NCBI GenBank assembly: GCA_050486265.1
Contig: JBJHCY010000005.1
Coordinates: 1 to 64,000 of the forward strand
Direction of reading: 5' to 3'
Length of the DNA stretch: 64,000 nt
DNA from: SLFH01 sp050486265
Lineage (GTDB): Bacteria; Planctomycetota; Phycisphaerae; Phycisphaerales; UBA1924
This document shows, piece by piece, positions 16,215 through 23,544 of this stretch. Under the pieces are notes generated by a model. The model was not told the DNA's origin. It was given only the letters and a program-made list of their open reading frames with translations, and ran no database searches. A program made the position numbers and the translations under genes. Position 1 is the stretch's first letter; each line of letters opens with the position of its first letter.

Positions 16215-16565
16215 TCAGCTCTTCTTCTTTGTCCCGGTCTTGGGGCCGCGGACCTTCGAGAGGACCTCTCCGGTCCTGGCGGCGATCCGTTCCTTGCTGC
16301 CGTCCTGGTTGACGCGGAATCGGACGCGGGTGGCGCGTCCGTCAGCGACCGGGCTGACATTGGAGATGTGGATCGGGCCTTCCTTGGTGATGACGGCGCC
16401 CTGGGGGTTCAGCCGCGTGGGCTTGACATGCTTGGTCCGGAGGTTGACGCCCTTGATCAGGACGCGGTCTCGGTCTGTGTCGACATGCATGATCTCGCCG
16501 GTGCGTCCCTTGTGGTCGCCGGCGGTGATGACCACGGTGTCGCCTTTCTTCACATGGCGGGGCAT
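16215..16565 (-). CDS. rplX: Large-subunit ribosomal protein L24
   Basis: The 116-residue L24 initiates 50S assembly. The KOW motif region KKGDTVVITAGDHKGRTGEI stands at residues 6-25, followed by VNLRTKHVKPTRLNPQGAV and IHISNV, all typical. The start lies one base after the rplN stop, so the two are translationally close. Confidence 0.97.
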   Translation of the reverse strand: MPRHVKKGDTVVITAGDHKGRTGEIMHVDTDRDRVLIKGVNLRTKHVKPTRLNPQGAVITKEGPIHISNVSPVADGRATRVRFRVNQDGSKERIAARTGEVLSKVRGPKTGTKKKS

Positions 16566-16566
16566 C

Positions 16567-16953
16567 TCACACCACCTCCTGCGCGAGCGAGACGATCTTC
16601 ATGTACGACCGGTCGCGGAGCTCGCGGGCGACCGGGCCGAAGATGCGCGTCCCGCGGGGGTTGCCGTCCTGGTTGATCAGCACCACCGCGTTGGTGTCGA
16701 ACGCGACATACGAGCCGTCCTTGCGCCGGGTCTGCTTCCTGGTGCGGACCACGACCGCCTTGGACATGTCGCCCGGCTTGACTTCAGCGCCGGGCAGCGC
16801 CTTTTTCACCGAGACCAGCACGCGGTCGCCCACGCCCGCGGTGCGGCGGGTGAAGCCGCCCCGGCGCGTCGAGCCGCCGTACACACGGATGACATAGGCG
16901 ATCTTCGCGCCGGAGTTATCCGCGACCTCGCATCTTGATTCCTGCTGCAGCAT
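16567..16953 (-). CDS. rplN: Large-subunit ribosomal protein L14
   Basis: The 128-residue L14 takes part in an intersubunit bridge. It begins MLQQESRCEVADNSGAKIA and ends with IFGPVARELRDRSYMKIVSL, both strong family signatures. The frame is open for 59 codons upstream without similarity, so ATG 16953 is the start. Flanked by rpsQ and rplX as expected. Confidence 0.97.
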   Translation of the reverse strand: MLQQESRCEVADNSGAKIAYVIRVYGGSTRRGGFTRRTAGVGDRVLVSVKKALPGAEVKPGDMSKAVVVRTRKQTRRKDGSYVAFDTNAVVLINQDGNPRGTRIFGPVARELRDRSYMKIVSLAQEVV

Positions 16954-16978
16954 CGCTGGGTCCTGTTCCGCTCGCGGC

Positions 16979-17269
16979 TTAGACGGCCTCGGAGCGCCTC
17001 TCGACGACTTTGACCAGACGCCACGACTTGGTCTTGCTGATCGGGCGGCACTGGGCGACCTCGACCACATCGCCGTTGCGCGACTCGTTCGCCTCGTCGT
17101 GCACCTGGAGCACGGTCCGGCGCTTGACATACTTGCCGTACTTCTCGTGCTTTGCGAGGTAGCTGATCACGACCTTGCGCGTCTTGTCGCGCGAGTCGGT
17201 CTCGACCACCCCGATCTTGGTGCCCTTGGGCTTCGGGCCGGCTGCGAGTGTGGAGCTGTCTTCTGCCAT
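16979..17269 (-). CDS. rpsQ: Small-subunit ribosomal protein S17
   Basis: The 96-residue S17 is a primary 16S rRNA-binding protein with an OB fold. Seen: GVVETDSRDKTRKVVISYL, HEKYGKYVKRRTVLQVHDE and the end GDVVEVAQCRPISKTKSWRL. A short N-terminal extension of about 14 residues goes beyond the usual start. Position between rpmC and rplN is normal. Confidence 0.96.
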   Translation of the reverse strand: MAEDSSTLAAGPKPKGTKIGVVETDSRDKTRKVVISYLAKHEKYGKYVKRRTVLQVHDEANESRNGDVVEVAQCRPISKTKSWRLVKVVERRSEAV

Positions 17270-17334
17270 CTGCGACCTCTTCTGAGAGAGCCTCGCCCGA
17301 CGCGGGCGGCCTCTTTCGATCCGTTACGCCTCAG

Positions 17335-17538
17335 TTACCCAGCCGCCGACGCCCGGCGCCTGGCGTTCTGCTCGGTGAGCAGACGCGCGACATCGCGCCT
17401 GAGCGAGCGGAAGCGGGAGTTGTCCGCCACCTTCTCGGAAGCCGCCGACTGGCGAAGGTCGAACAGCTTTTCCCGCAGCCTCTTGAGCTCGACCTCGATC
17501 TCCTCGCTGTCGAGCTTTCTGACTTCATCGCCGGTCAT
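17335..17538 (-). CDS. rpmC: Large-subunit ribosomal protein L29
   Basis: The 67-residue L29 lies at the tunnel exit and helps bind trigger factor and SRP. The two-helix hairpin is recognisable: LDSEEIEVELKRLREKLFDL, with RFRSLRRDVARLLT as the second helix. It follows rplP by 27 bases. Confidence 0.94.
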   Translation of the reverse strand: MTGDEVRKLDSEEIEVELKRLREKLFDLRQSAASEKVADNSRFRSLRRDVARLLTEQNARRRASAAG

Positions 17539-17565
17539 ATCAATCGCTCCTTGGCGCCCGGCCCG

Positions 17566-17997
17566 TCACACCGACATCCGGCGCGAGACGAACCGGCACC
17601 GCACCGGCATCTTCATCGCCACACGGGCCATCGCCTGGCGGGCCCGCTCCTCCGGCACACCGGCGAGCTCGAAGAGCATCGTGCCGGCCTTGACCCTCGC
17701 CGCCCAGTAGTCCACATCCGCCTTGCCTTTGCCCATTCGCGTTTCCAAGGGCTTCTTGGAGACGGGCTTGTCCGGGAAGACGCGGATGAAGAGCTTGCCC
17801 TCACGCTTGAGAAAGTGCTGGCAGGCGATACGCCCGGCCTCGATGCAGTTGCTCTTGAGCCAGCACGACTCCAGAGACTGCAGGCCGTAGTCCCCGTAAG
17901 CCACATAGTTGCCGCGCGTCGCGTTGCGGTTGACGCGGCTTGTGCGGCGCATCTCCTTGCGGAACTTCACTCGCTTGGGGATTTTGTACGGAGGCAT
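17566..17997 (-). CDS. rplP: Large-subunit ribosomal protein L16
   Basis: The 143-residue L16 organises the A-site tRNA region of the 50S. Signatures: GNYVAYGDYGLQSLES, IEAGRIACQHFLKREGKLFI and RMGKGKADVDYWAARVKAGT. The start MPPYKIPKRVKFRKEMR is a variant of the usual MLxPKRTKyRKqhR. It lies between rpsC and rpmC. Confidence 0.97.
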   Translation of the reverse strand: MPPYKIPKRVKFRKEMRRTSRVNRNATRGNYVAYGDYGLQSLESCWLKSNCIEAGRIACQHFLKREGKLFIRVFPDKPVSKKPLETRMGKGKADVDYWAARVKAGTMLFELAGVPEERARQAMARVAMKMPVRCRFVSRRMSV

Positions 17998-18062
17998 CGG
18001 TCAGTCCTTGCAAACTCGGGCAAACCCGTGAATCGTCTCGATCGTCGGCCTTTCACCCCGGC

Positions 18063-18761
18063 TCAGCGCCGGCCTCTGGCCCGCATCCTGCGGCCGGGGG
18101 CCGCGGTGTCTTCTTCTTCCTGCTGGCTGTAGAAACCGCGGTAGACCCACGCCTTCACGCCGATCACGCCGTAGGTCGTCACCGACTCGGCGAACCCGTA
18201 CTCCACCCTGGCCTGCAGGGTCGAGAGGGGCAACGCCCCGTGGCGGACCTCGAGACGCCGGCTCATATCCGCCCCGCCCAGACGCCCCGCGATGCCGATC
18301 TTGACGCCCTTGGCGCCCGCCTGCATCGCGGCCTCGGCCCGCATCTTCAGGGCCCGGCGGAAGCTCGAACGGCGCTTGAGCTGCTCGGCCACCGCCTCGG
18401 CGATGAGCTGCGCGTCGATGTCGGGGTTCTTGATCTCGACGATCGAGATCGCGACCTTGCGCCCGGTCATGAACTGCAGCTCCTGCTGCATCCGATCCAC
18501 CTCGGCGCCTTTGGGGCCGATGACCAGGCCGGGACGCGCCGTCCGGACGATGATCTTCAGCTCCTCACGCGTGCGCTCGATGTGGATGTCGGCGACAGCC
18601 GCGTTCGGCGGCGTGCGGTTCAGGCGTTTGTCCAAGAACCGGCGGATCTTTTCGTCTTCGATCAGAAGCTCGCCGTAGAGCGCCTTGGGCGCGTACCAGC
18701 GGCTCCTGTGCGCCTCGGTGACGCCGAGTCGGAGCCCGAACGGGTGCGTCTTCTGGCCCAT
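18063..18761 (-). CDS. rpsC: Small-subunit ribosomal protein S3
   Basis: The 232-residue S3 sits at the mRNA entry channel. It begins MGQKTHPFGLRLGV, contains the KH-domain loop VIGPKGAEVDRMQQEL and the C-terminal KGVKIGIAGRLGGADMSR with YGFAESVTTYGVIGVKAWV. Its ATG shares one base with the rplV stop (TAATG), which indicates translational coupling. The upstream open frame has no similarity. Confidence 0.97.
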   Translation of the reverse strand: MGQKTHPFGLRLGVTEAHRSRWYAPKALYGELLIEDEKIRRFLDKRLNRTPPNAAVADIHIERTREELKIIVRTARPGLVIGPKGAEVDRMQQELQFMTGRKVAISIVEIKNPDIDAQLIAEAVAEQLKRRSSFRRALKMRAEAAMQAGAKGVKIGIAGRLGGADMSRRLEVRHGALPLSTLQARVEYGFAESVTTYGVIGVKAWVYRGFYSQQEEEDTAAPGRRMRARGRR

Positions 18762-19309
18762 TAAGCCCTCTCTTCCAGCCCGATGGTGATGTGGCTGGTC
18801 TGCTTCAGAATCGGATGCGCCCGCCCGCGGTCCTTGGGGCGGAACCGCTTGATCTGCGGCCCCTCCTCGACATGGATCTCCGCGACGACGAGACGCGAGG
18901 GGTCGTTCGCCTCGAACTCCTCCGCCTCGGCGAAGGCGGCGGCGAGGCACTTCTGCATGTTGTCCGAGGCCCGCTTGGGGCTGAACCTGAGGATCTGTTC
19001 GGCCTGGTCGAACCGCTTGCCGCGGATCATGTCCGCGACGAGGCGGGCCTTGCGGGTGCTTCCGCGGTGGTAGCGGACCTCGCTGACAAAGCGGGCGATG
19101 TCCTTGACCTGCACGCCCAGCGCGGAGGCCATGCGGGCGAGGTCGGCCGCTTTGCAGCGGGGGTGGTCGCGCCCGGCCATCCAGTTGCGCACCGCCTTCT
19201 CGGCCTCCCGGCCGCCCAGGCCGGTGCGCTCGACGGCTGCGGCGAGTTCTTCGACGCCGACACCGGCGCTCTTGGCCGCCTGCTTGAGTTTTTGGCTGTT
19301 CAGTCTCAC
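18761..19309 (-). CDS. rplV: Large-subunit ribosomal protein L22 with an N-terminal HTH-like extension
   Basis: Residues about 73-182 are a normal L22 (VSEVRYHRGSTRKARLVADM, ending in HPILKQTSHITIGLEERA-like sequence), which lines the exit tunnel. The first 72 residues are extra. They read as a small helical domain resembling a Cro/XRE-type helix-turn-helix: LKQAAKSAGVGVEELAAAV, then VRNWMAGRDHP and LARMASALGVQVKDI. Typical L22 is about 110 residues. The start is a GTG at 19309 with only a weak ribosome binding site, yet no internal start would give a plain L22 without part of the extension. The extension's role is unknown. Confidence 0.92.
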   Translation of the reverse strand: MRLNSQKLKQAAKSAGVGVEELAAAVERTGLGGREAEKAVRNWMAGRDHPRCKAADLARMASALGVQVKDIARFVSEVRYHRGSTRKARLVADMIRGKRFDQAEQILRFSPKRASDNMQKCLAAAFAEAEEFEANDPSRLVVAEIHVEEGPQIKRFRPKDRGRAHPILKQTSHITIGLEERA

Positions 19310-19407
19310 GCCTGTTCACCCAATCTGCCCGGCGTCCGCCGGGGCGGTTCTTTCCGAACCAAACTGCTCATCAAACCCGGCCCTGAAAGCGGGCCTCGGT
19401 CGGCGGC

Positions 19408-19692
19408 TCAGCGCCCGGACTTGATGCCTTCCTTCTTGTTGGTGTGGCCCCTGAAAGTTCGCGTTGGCGCGAACTCCCCGAGCTTGTGGCCCACCATGTC
19501 CTCGGTGACAAAGAGCTCCTGGAAATGGCGCCCGTTGTGGATCTGGAATGTCACGCCGACAAACTCGGGGACGATCGTGCACGCACGGGCCCAGGTCTTG
19601 ATCGGTGTGCGGACGCCGCTCTCTGCCTGACGCTGCACCTTGTAGTACAGCTTCTCGTCGACATACGGGCCCTTCTTTGCGCTGCGACTCAT
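19408..19692 (-). CDS. rpsS: Small-subunit ribosomal protein S19
   Basis: The 94-residue S19 lies in the 30S head next to S13. It starts MSRSAKKGPYVDEKL and contains IVPEFVGVTFQIHNGRHF and MVGHKLGEFAPTRTFRGHT, all canonical. Position between rplB and rplV is normal. Confidence 0.97.
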   Translation of the reverse strand: MSRSAKKGPYVDEKLYYKVQRQAESGVRTPIKTWARACTIVPEFVGVTFQIHNGRHFQELFVTEDMVGHKLGEFAPTRTFRGHTNKKEGIKSGR

Positions 19693-19713
19693 CGCTCGGT
19701 CTCCATCTGCCCC

Positions 19714-20571
19714 TTAGCGGAGCTGCCCGTACCGCTTGCTGCGCCGGCGACGCAGGATCAGGTCCTGGCTCGGCTTGTTCTTGTCACGCGTCGAGCCGCC
19801 CTTGGCGAGCGTGCCCTTGAAGTTCGAAGGCGCACGACCGCCCTTGGACCGGCCCTCGCCGCCGCCCATCGGGTGGGCGTCGTGGCTCATCGCCACGCCG
19901 CGGGTCTTGGGCCGACGCCCGAGGTGCCGGTTCAGACCCGCCTTGCCAAGGCGGCGGTTCTGGTGGTCGGTGTTGCCGACCTGGCCGATCGTCGCACGGC
20001 AGTTGACATGCACCCGGCGCGTCTCGCCCGAGGGGAGCACCAGGGTCGCGTACCCGCCCTCGCGGTTGGTCAGCCTGGCGTACGCGCCGGCGGAGCGGCA
20101 CATCTGCCCGCCCTTGCCCGGCTGCAGCTCGATGCAGTGGACATTCATGCCCGTGGGGATGAACCGCAGGGGCATCGAGTTGCCGACGCTCGGCTCGATC
20201 GCCTTGTCCGAGGAGGTCAGGATCGTGTCGCCGTCCTTGAGTCCTTCGGGGGCGAGGATATAGCGCTTGACGCCGTCGGCGTACCGGACCAGCGCGATGT
20301 GGCAGGTGCGGTTGGGGTCGTACTCGATGCCGACCACCTCGCCCCTGACGCCGTCGCGGTCGCGGCGCTTGAAGTCGACCATGCGGTACATGCGCTTGGC
20401 GCCGCCGCCGCGACCCTTGACGGTGACCTTGCCGCTGTGGTTGCGTCCGCCCTTCTTGGGGCAGGGGCGCAGCAGCGATTTCTCGGGCGACTTCTTGGTG
20501 ACCTCGGTGTTGAGGTTGACCGAGGCGTTGCGCCGCCCGGGGCTTGTCGGTTTGTAAACGCGGATCGCCAT
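19714..20571 (-). CDS. rplB: Large-subunit ribosomal protein L2
   Basis: The 285-residue L2 is essential for subunit association and peptidyl transfer. Seen: GGRNHSGKVTVKGRGGGAKR near the start, the SH3-like core with GNSMPLRFIPTGMNVHCIEL, and the conserved loop RGVAMSHDAHPMGGGEGRSK, which includes the histidine close to the catalytic centre. Length and neighbours are normal. Confidence 0.98.
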   Translation of the reverse strand: MAIRVYKPTSPGRRNASVNLNTEVTKKSPEKSLLRPCPKKGGRNHSGKVTVKGRGGGAKRMYRMVDFKRRDRDGVRGEVVGIEYDPNRTCHIALVRYADGVKRYILAPEGLKDGDTILTSSDKAIEPSVGNSMPLRFIPTGMNVHCIELQPGKGGQMCRSAGAYARLTNREGGYATLVLPSGETRRVHVNCRATIGQVGNTDHQNRRLGKAGLNRHLGRRPKTRGVAMSHDAHPMGGGEGRSKGGRAPSNFKGTLAKGGSTRDKNKPSQDLILRRRRSKRYGQLR

Positions 20572-20623
20572 GATCGATCCCTGCTTCTCCGCGGGCGATG
20601 GCCCGCTCGTTTCGTGTCGGTCT

Positions 20624-20899
20624 TCAGAACAATTCGATCGCCTGACCCTCGGGCAGGCTGACCATCGCCTTCTTCGTCTTCTTGCCGTCGACGACGCCGT
20701 AGCGGTAGCGACGCCGGCGGGACTTGTGGACGCTGGTTCTCACGCCCAGCACCTTGACGCCGTAGAGGTCCTCGACGGCGGCCTTGATCTCGTCCTTGCT
20801 GGCCCGCCTGTCGACCTCGAAGGTGTAGGTGTTGTGCTGCATGGCCTCGGTGCTCTTTTCTGTAAGCACGGGGCGCTTGATGATGTAGGTCCTGTCCAT
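20624..20899 (-). CDS. rplW: Large-subunit ribosomal protein L23
   Basis: The 91-residue L23 forms the main docking site for trigger factor and SRP at the tunnel exit. Seen: IIKRPVLTEKSTEAMQHNTY, then ASKDEIKAAVEDLYGVKVLG. The ATG at 20899 overlaps the rplD stop (TGATG); a GTG at 20902 would add one residue. GGAGGTGAGG stands upstream of both. Confidence 0.96.
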   Translation of the reverse strand: MDRTYIIKRPVLTEKSTEAMQHNTYTFEVDRRASKDEIKAAVEDLYGVKVLGVRTSVHKSRRRRYRYGVVDGKKTKKAMVSLPEGQAIELF

Positions 20900-21663
20900 C
20901 ACGCCTCACCTCCGGGCGCGCCGGCGCCGCGCTTGGGGCGTGCCGCACGCTCGCGTCGCACGCCGCTGGAACCACGCCCCATCGGGTCGACCTTGGCCTC
21001 CTTGCCGGTCTGGCTGGAGGGGCCGGCGAGCCAGGCCTCAAGGTCGGCCTTGGAGATCACCAGGTAGCGGTGGTTGAGCATCTCGAAGCAGTTGAGCTGG
21101 TCGGCCCGGCAGAGCGCGATACCGTCGAGGTTGCGGGCGCTCAGGCGGGCGTTCTGGCTCTTCTCCGGATCGGGGCTGAGCGCGACAAGGGCGTTGCGGT
21201 CGAGCTTGAGGGCCTCGATCATGCTCTTGAACGCCTTGGTGCCGGGCTTGTCGAAGTCCAGCGACTCCATGACCCGGATCTCGGGGCCGAACTGCTCCGA
21301 GCCGATGAGCTTGGAAAGCAGGGCGTTGCGGTTGGCCTTGCGGCGCATCTTCTTGGGCATGTCGAGGCGGTAGTCCTCGCGGACACGCTTCTTGGCCTTG
21401 GCGTGGCCGCCGCCCTTGAAGATCGGCGCGTACTTGGCGCCGTGGCGGGCGTTGCCCGTGCCCTTCTGGCGGTAGATCTTGCGGGTCGAGCCCTCGACCT
21501 CGCCCCGCGTCAGCGAGCGAGCGGAGCCCTGGCGCAGGTTTGCGTGGTAACGGACATAGGCCTGCTTGATGAGGTCCGCGTTGATCGTCCCGCCGAGCGA
21601 CTGCTCGTCGATGGACATCTTGCTGACCTCTTGGCCCTGCATGTTGTAGACGGGGACATCCAT
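20899..21663 (-). CDS. rplD: Large-subunit ribosomal protein L4, with C-terminal extension
   Basis: The 254-residue L4 reaches into the exit tunnel. The extended loop is clear (STRKIYRQKGTGNARHGAKY, then APIFKGGGHAKAKKR), as is the second half with DGIALCRADQLNCFEMLNHR. The family usually has about 205-210 residues; a charged, glycine-rich tail of about 40 residues follows YLVISKADLEAWL. It overlaps rplW by its stop and is preceded by an unusual 365-base gap with hairpins and a possible promoter. Confidence 0.96.
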   Translation of the reverse strand: MDVPVYNMQGQEVSKMSIDEQSLGGTINADLIKQAYVRYHANLRQGSARSLTRGEVEGSTRKIYRQKGTGNARHGAKYAPIFKGGGHAKAKKRVREDYRLDMPKKMRRKANRNALLSKLIGSEQFGPEIRVMESLDFDKPGTKAFKSMIEALKLDRNALVALSPDPEKSQNARLSARNLDGIALCRADQLNCFEMLNHRYLVISKADLEAWLAGPSSQTGKEAKVDPMGRGSSGVRRERAARPKRGAGAPGGEA

Positions 21664-22028
21664 GATGTCGTTCCTCGTCGGTCGCCTCGGGCCGCCCCGA
21701 AGGACGGGCCGAAAGGGTTTCGCCTATCCGGCCGCCTCCTCTTGTCCCCTGAGGCTCGCCTCTGGGGGACGCTGCGCTTCGACGCAGCGGGGTCGGCTCG
21801 GAATCGACTCGGCACACTCCGGCGGGTTCCGAAGAAACCCGCCACAACACGCTTGTCGTCGCCCGACGGTCTCCCTTGCGGGACCCTCCGGGCCGGCGGC
21901 CGCTTCTCTTCGCGGCCAGCCGAGTTCTTCATACAAGCTTCGAACACTTCAGCCCGTTTTCACGGGGCCCAGACTTTACCCGGCCCCACGCCCCCCGTCC
22001 ACAAACAGGCGGGATATCCCCAGAAAGA
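21664..22028 (-). promoter_or_regulatory. Structured leader between rplC and rplD
   Basis: No gene is visible in this 365-base gap, which is large for a ribosomal operon. On the minus strand it contains at least four stable hairpins: 21744-21770, 21771-21788, 21821-21843 and 21898-21917. A candidate promoter stands near its upstream end. This could be a cis-regulatory leader for rplD or a repeat-derived insertion. Translated frames in it are low-complexity and unconvincing. Confidence 0.5.
21973..22001 (-). promoter_or_regulatory. Candidate promoter for rplD
   Basis: TGGACG (21996-22001) and TAAAGT (21973-21978) on the minus strand are 17 bases apart. Transcription would start near 21966, giving a leader of about 300 bases before rplD. 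The -10 box is good, the -35 box moderate. Confidence 0.4.
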
Positions 22029-22706
22029 TCACTCCGCGGCCTTGCCCTTGGAGCGGTTCAGACGCGTCGCCGGGCGGATCTGCACCATCGACTTGTTCGC
22101 CCCGGGCACCGGGCCCTTGACCAGGAGCAGCCCCTGCCCCGCGTCGATCTTGACAACCGGCAGGCTGCGGACGGTGACCCGCTCGTTGCCCATCTGGCCG
22201 GACATCTTCTTGCCCTTCTTCAGCTTGCCGCTGAAGCCGCGGTTGGTGGCGTGCCCGCCGATCGAGCCGGGCGAGCGGTGCTTGCGCTCGACGCCGTGGG
22301 AGGCGAGCTGGCCCTTGAAGCCGTGACGCTTCATCCCGCCCTGGAACCCCTTGCCCTTGCTGGCGCCGATGACATCGACATAGCCGACCCCGTCAAAGCG
22401 GTCGACGCCGAGCTCCTGGCCCAGCTCGAACCCCGAAAGATCCTGCTCATCGACGCGGAACTCGCGGTGGTGACGCAGAGGCTCGGTACCCGCCTTGGCG
22501 TCGTGCCCGATCATCGGGATCGTCGAGTTCCGGGCCTTCATCTCGCCGAAGCCGATCTGGACGGCTGCGTACCCGTCCTTGTCGACGGTGCGGAGCTGCG
22601 TGACAACACACGGCCCGACCCGGATCACGGTCACGGGAATGCTGACATTGTTCTCGTCGTACACCCGGGTCATCCCGAGCTTGGTGCCCATCAGTCCGAT
22701 CGACAT
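22029..22706 (-). CDS. rplC: Large-subunit ribosomal protein L3
   Basis: The 225-residue L3 is an early 50S assembly protein near the peptidyl-transferase centre. Seen: the start MSIGLMGTKLGMTRVYDENN, then GVGYVDVIGASKGKGFQGGM and HGFKGQLASHGVERKHRSPG, the region that carries the methylatable glutamine in other bacteria. ATG 22706 follows AGAGG. A terminator-like hairpin separates it from rpsJ. Confidence 0.97.
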   Translation of the reverse strand: MSIGLMGTKLGMTRVYDENNVSIPVTVIRVGPCVVTQLRTVDKDGYAAVQIGFGEMKARNSTIPMIGHDAKAGTEPLRHHREFRVDEQDLSGFELGQELGVDRFDGVGYVDVIGASKGKGFQGGMKRHGFKGQLASHGVERKHRSPGSIGGHATNRGFSGKLKKGKKMSGQMGNERVTVRSLPVVKIDAGQGLLLVKGPVPGANKSMVQIRPATRLNRSKGKAAE

Positions 22707-22846
22707 GGCCTGCAACCTCTGTCTTCGCCCGGGCGATCTAAGCCTCGGGGCCCGAATCCGGTCGGGCGGCCGCCTCATGCCCGGACCCCGGGAAAGCCCG
22801 GGGCCGATCCAGAGGAGGGTTTGGTGATGCCGGCTCGGCCGGCACG

Positions 22847-22875
22847 AAAAAACCGGGCCCTTTCAGAGGACCCGG
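22847..22875 (-). terminator. Terminator-like hairpin between rpsJ and rplC
   Basis: On the minus strand CCGGGTCC pairs with GGGCCCGG (seven of eight pairs) around a seven-base loop, followed directly by six T. It lies 17 bases after the rpsJ stop, inside what is normally one operon. It may attenuate transcription into rplC and beyond. Confidence 0.75.
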
Positions 22876-22891
22876 CTGTCTTCAATCGGTG

Positions 22892-23200
22892 TCACGCCTT
22901 GATGCGGACGAACACACCGGCGGGAACCACGAGGCGGTTGAGCGCCTCGACCGTCCGCGCGTTGGGCTCGACGATGTCGATGATCCTTTTGTGGGTGCGG
23001 ATCTCGAACTGCTCGCGGCTCTTTTTGTCTACGAACGGGCCCCGCAGCACGGTGTACCGCTCGATCCGGGTCGGCAGGGGCACCGGCCCCTTGACCTTCG
23101 CGTTGGTCCGCTTGGCGTGGTCGACGATTTCTTTCGCCGACGCGTCAAGCGCGACATGGTCATACGCCTCCATCCGGATCCGGATCTTGCCGCCCGTCAT
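22892..23200 (-). CDS. rpsJ: Small-subunit ribosomal protein S10
   Basis: The 102-residue S10 is part of the 30S head and also the NusE antitermination factor. Seen: KIRIRMEAYDHVALDASAKE, VKGPVPLPTRIERYTVLRGP and THKRIIDIVEPNARTVEAL. ATG 23200 gives the family start; AGGTGAGG stands upstream. It is the first gene of the cluster. An upstream in-frame start would add five residues. Confidence 0.97.
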   Translation of the reverse strand: MTGGKIRIRMEAYDHVALDASAKEIVDHAKRTNAKVKGPVPLPTRIERYTVLRGPFVDKKSREQFEIRTHKRIIDIVEPNARTVEALNRLVVPAGVFVRIKA

Positions 23201-23373
23201 GTGCCTGTGCCTCACCTATGAGAGCCGACGGGCCGGTGCTTCGGACCCCGTCACTTGTCAAAGCCCCGTCCGCCGGGTGGGACCGCTCAGACGCTCTCGC
23301 GTCCGACGACCGACACCCGTCCAGAAGGGAGAAGTACAACTTCAGCCACGCGACGGTCGGTCGCGAGCCTGAT

Positions 23374-23401
23374 AGGGTACCCCCAGCACCCGCCGCGTCA
23401 A
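23374..23401 (-). promoter_or_regulatory. Putative sigma-70-type promoter of the S10 cluster
   Basis: TTGACG (23396-23401) and TACCCT (23374-23379) on the minus strand are 16 bases apart. Transcription would start near 23367, about 165 bases before rpsJ. The -35 box matches five of six consensus bases. The 344-base gap 23201-23544 holds this and the upstream region of the divergent secreted-protein gene; I see no gene in it. Confidence 0.5.
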
Positions 23402-23544
23402 CGCGGAGGCGTCAACCAATTCTTCGTTCCGGTCGAGCCCGGACCCCGCGAACCCCGCCCCGCCCGCGAGCGAACGGGACCATCGACGCGACGACCGAAC
23501 CCACAGAGCCCGACCCTCAGCACCCACCGGGAGGCCGGCCGCCC

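Noticed and set aside
21510..21947. 145-codon frame on the minus strand over the rplC-rplD gap
   Set aside because: It runs from the hairpin region into rplD in a different frame and its sequence is low-complexity Arg/Gly/Ser produced by the repeats.
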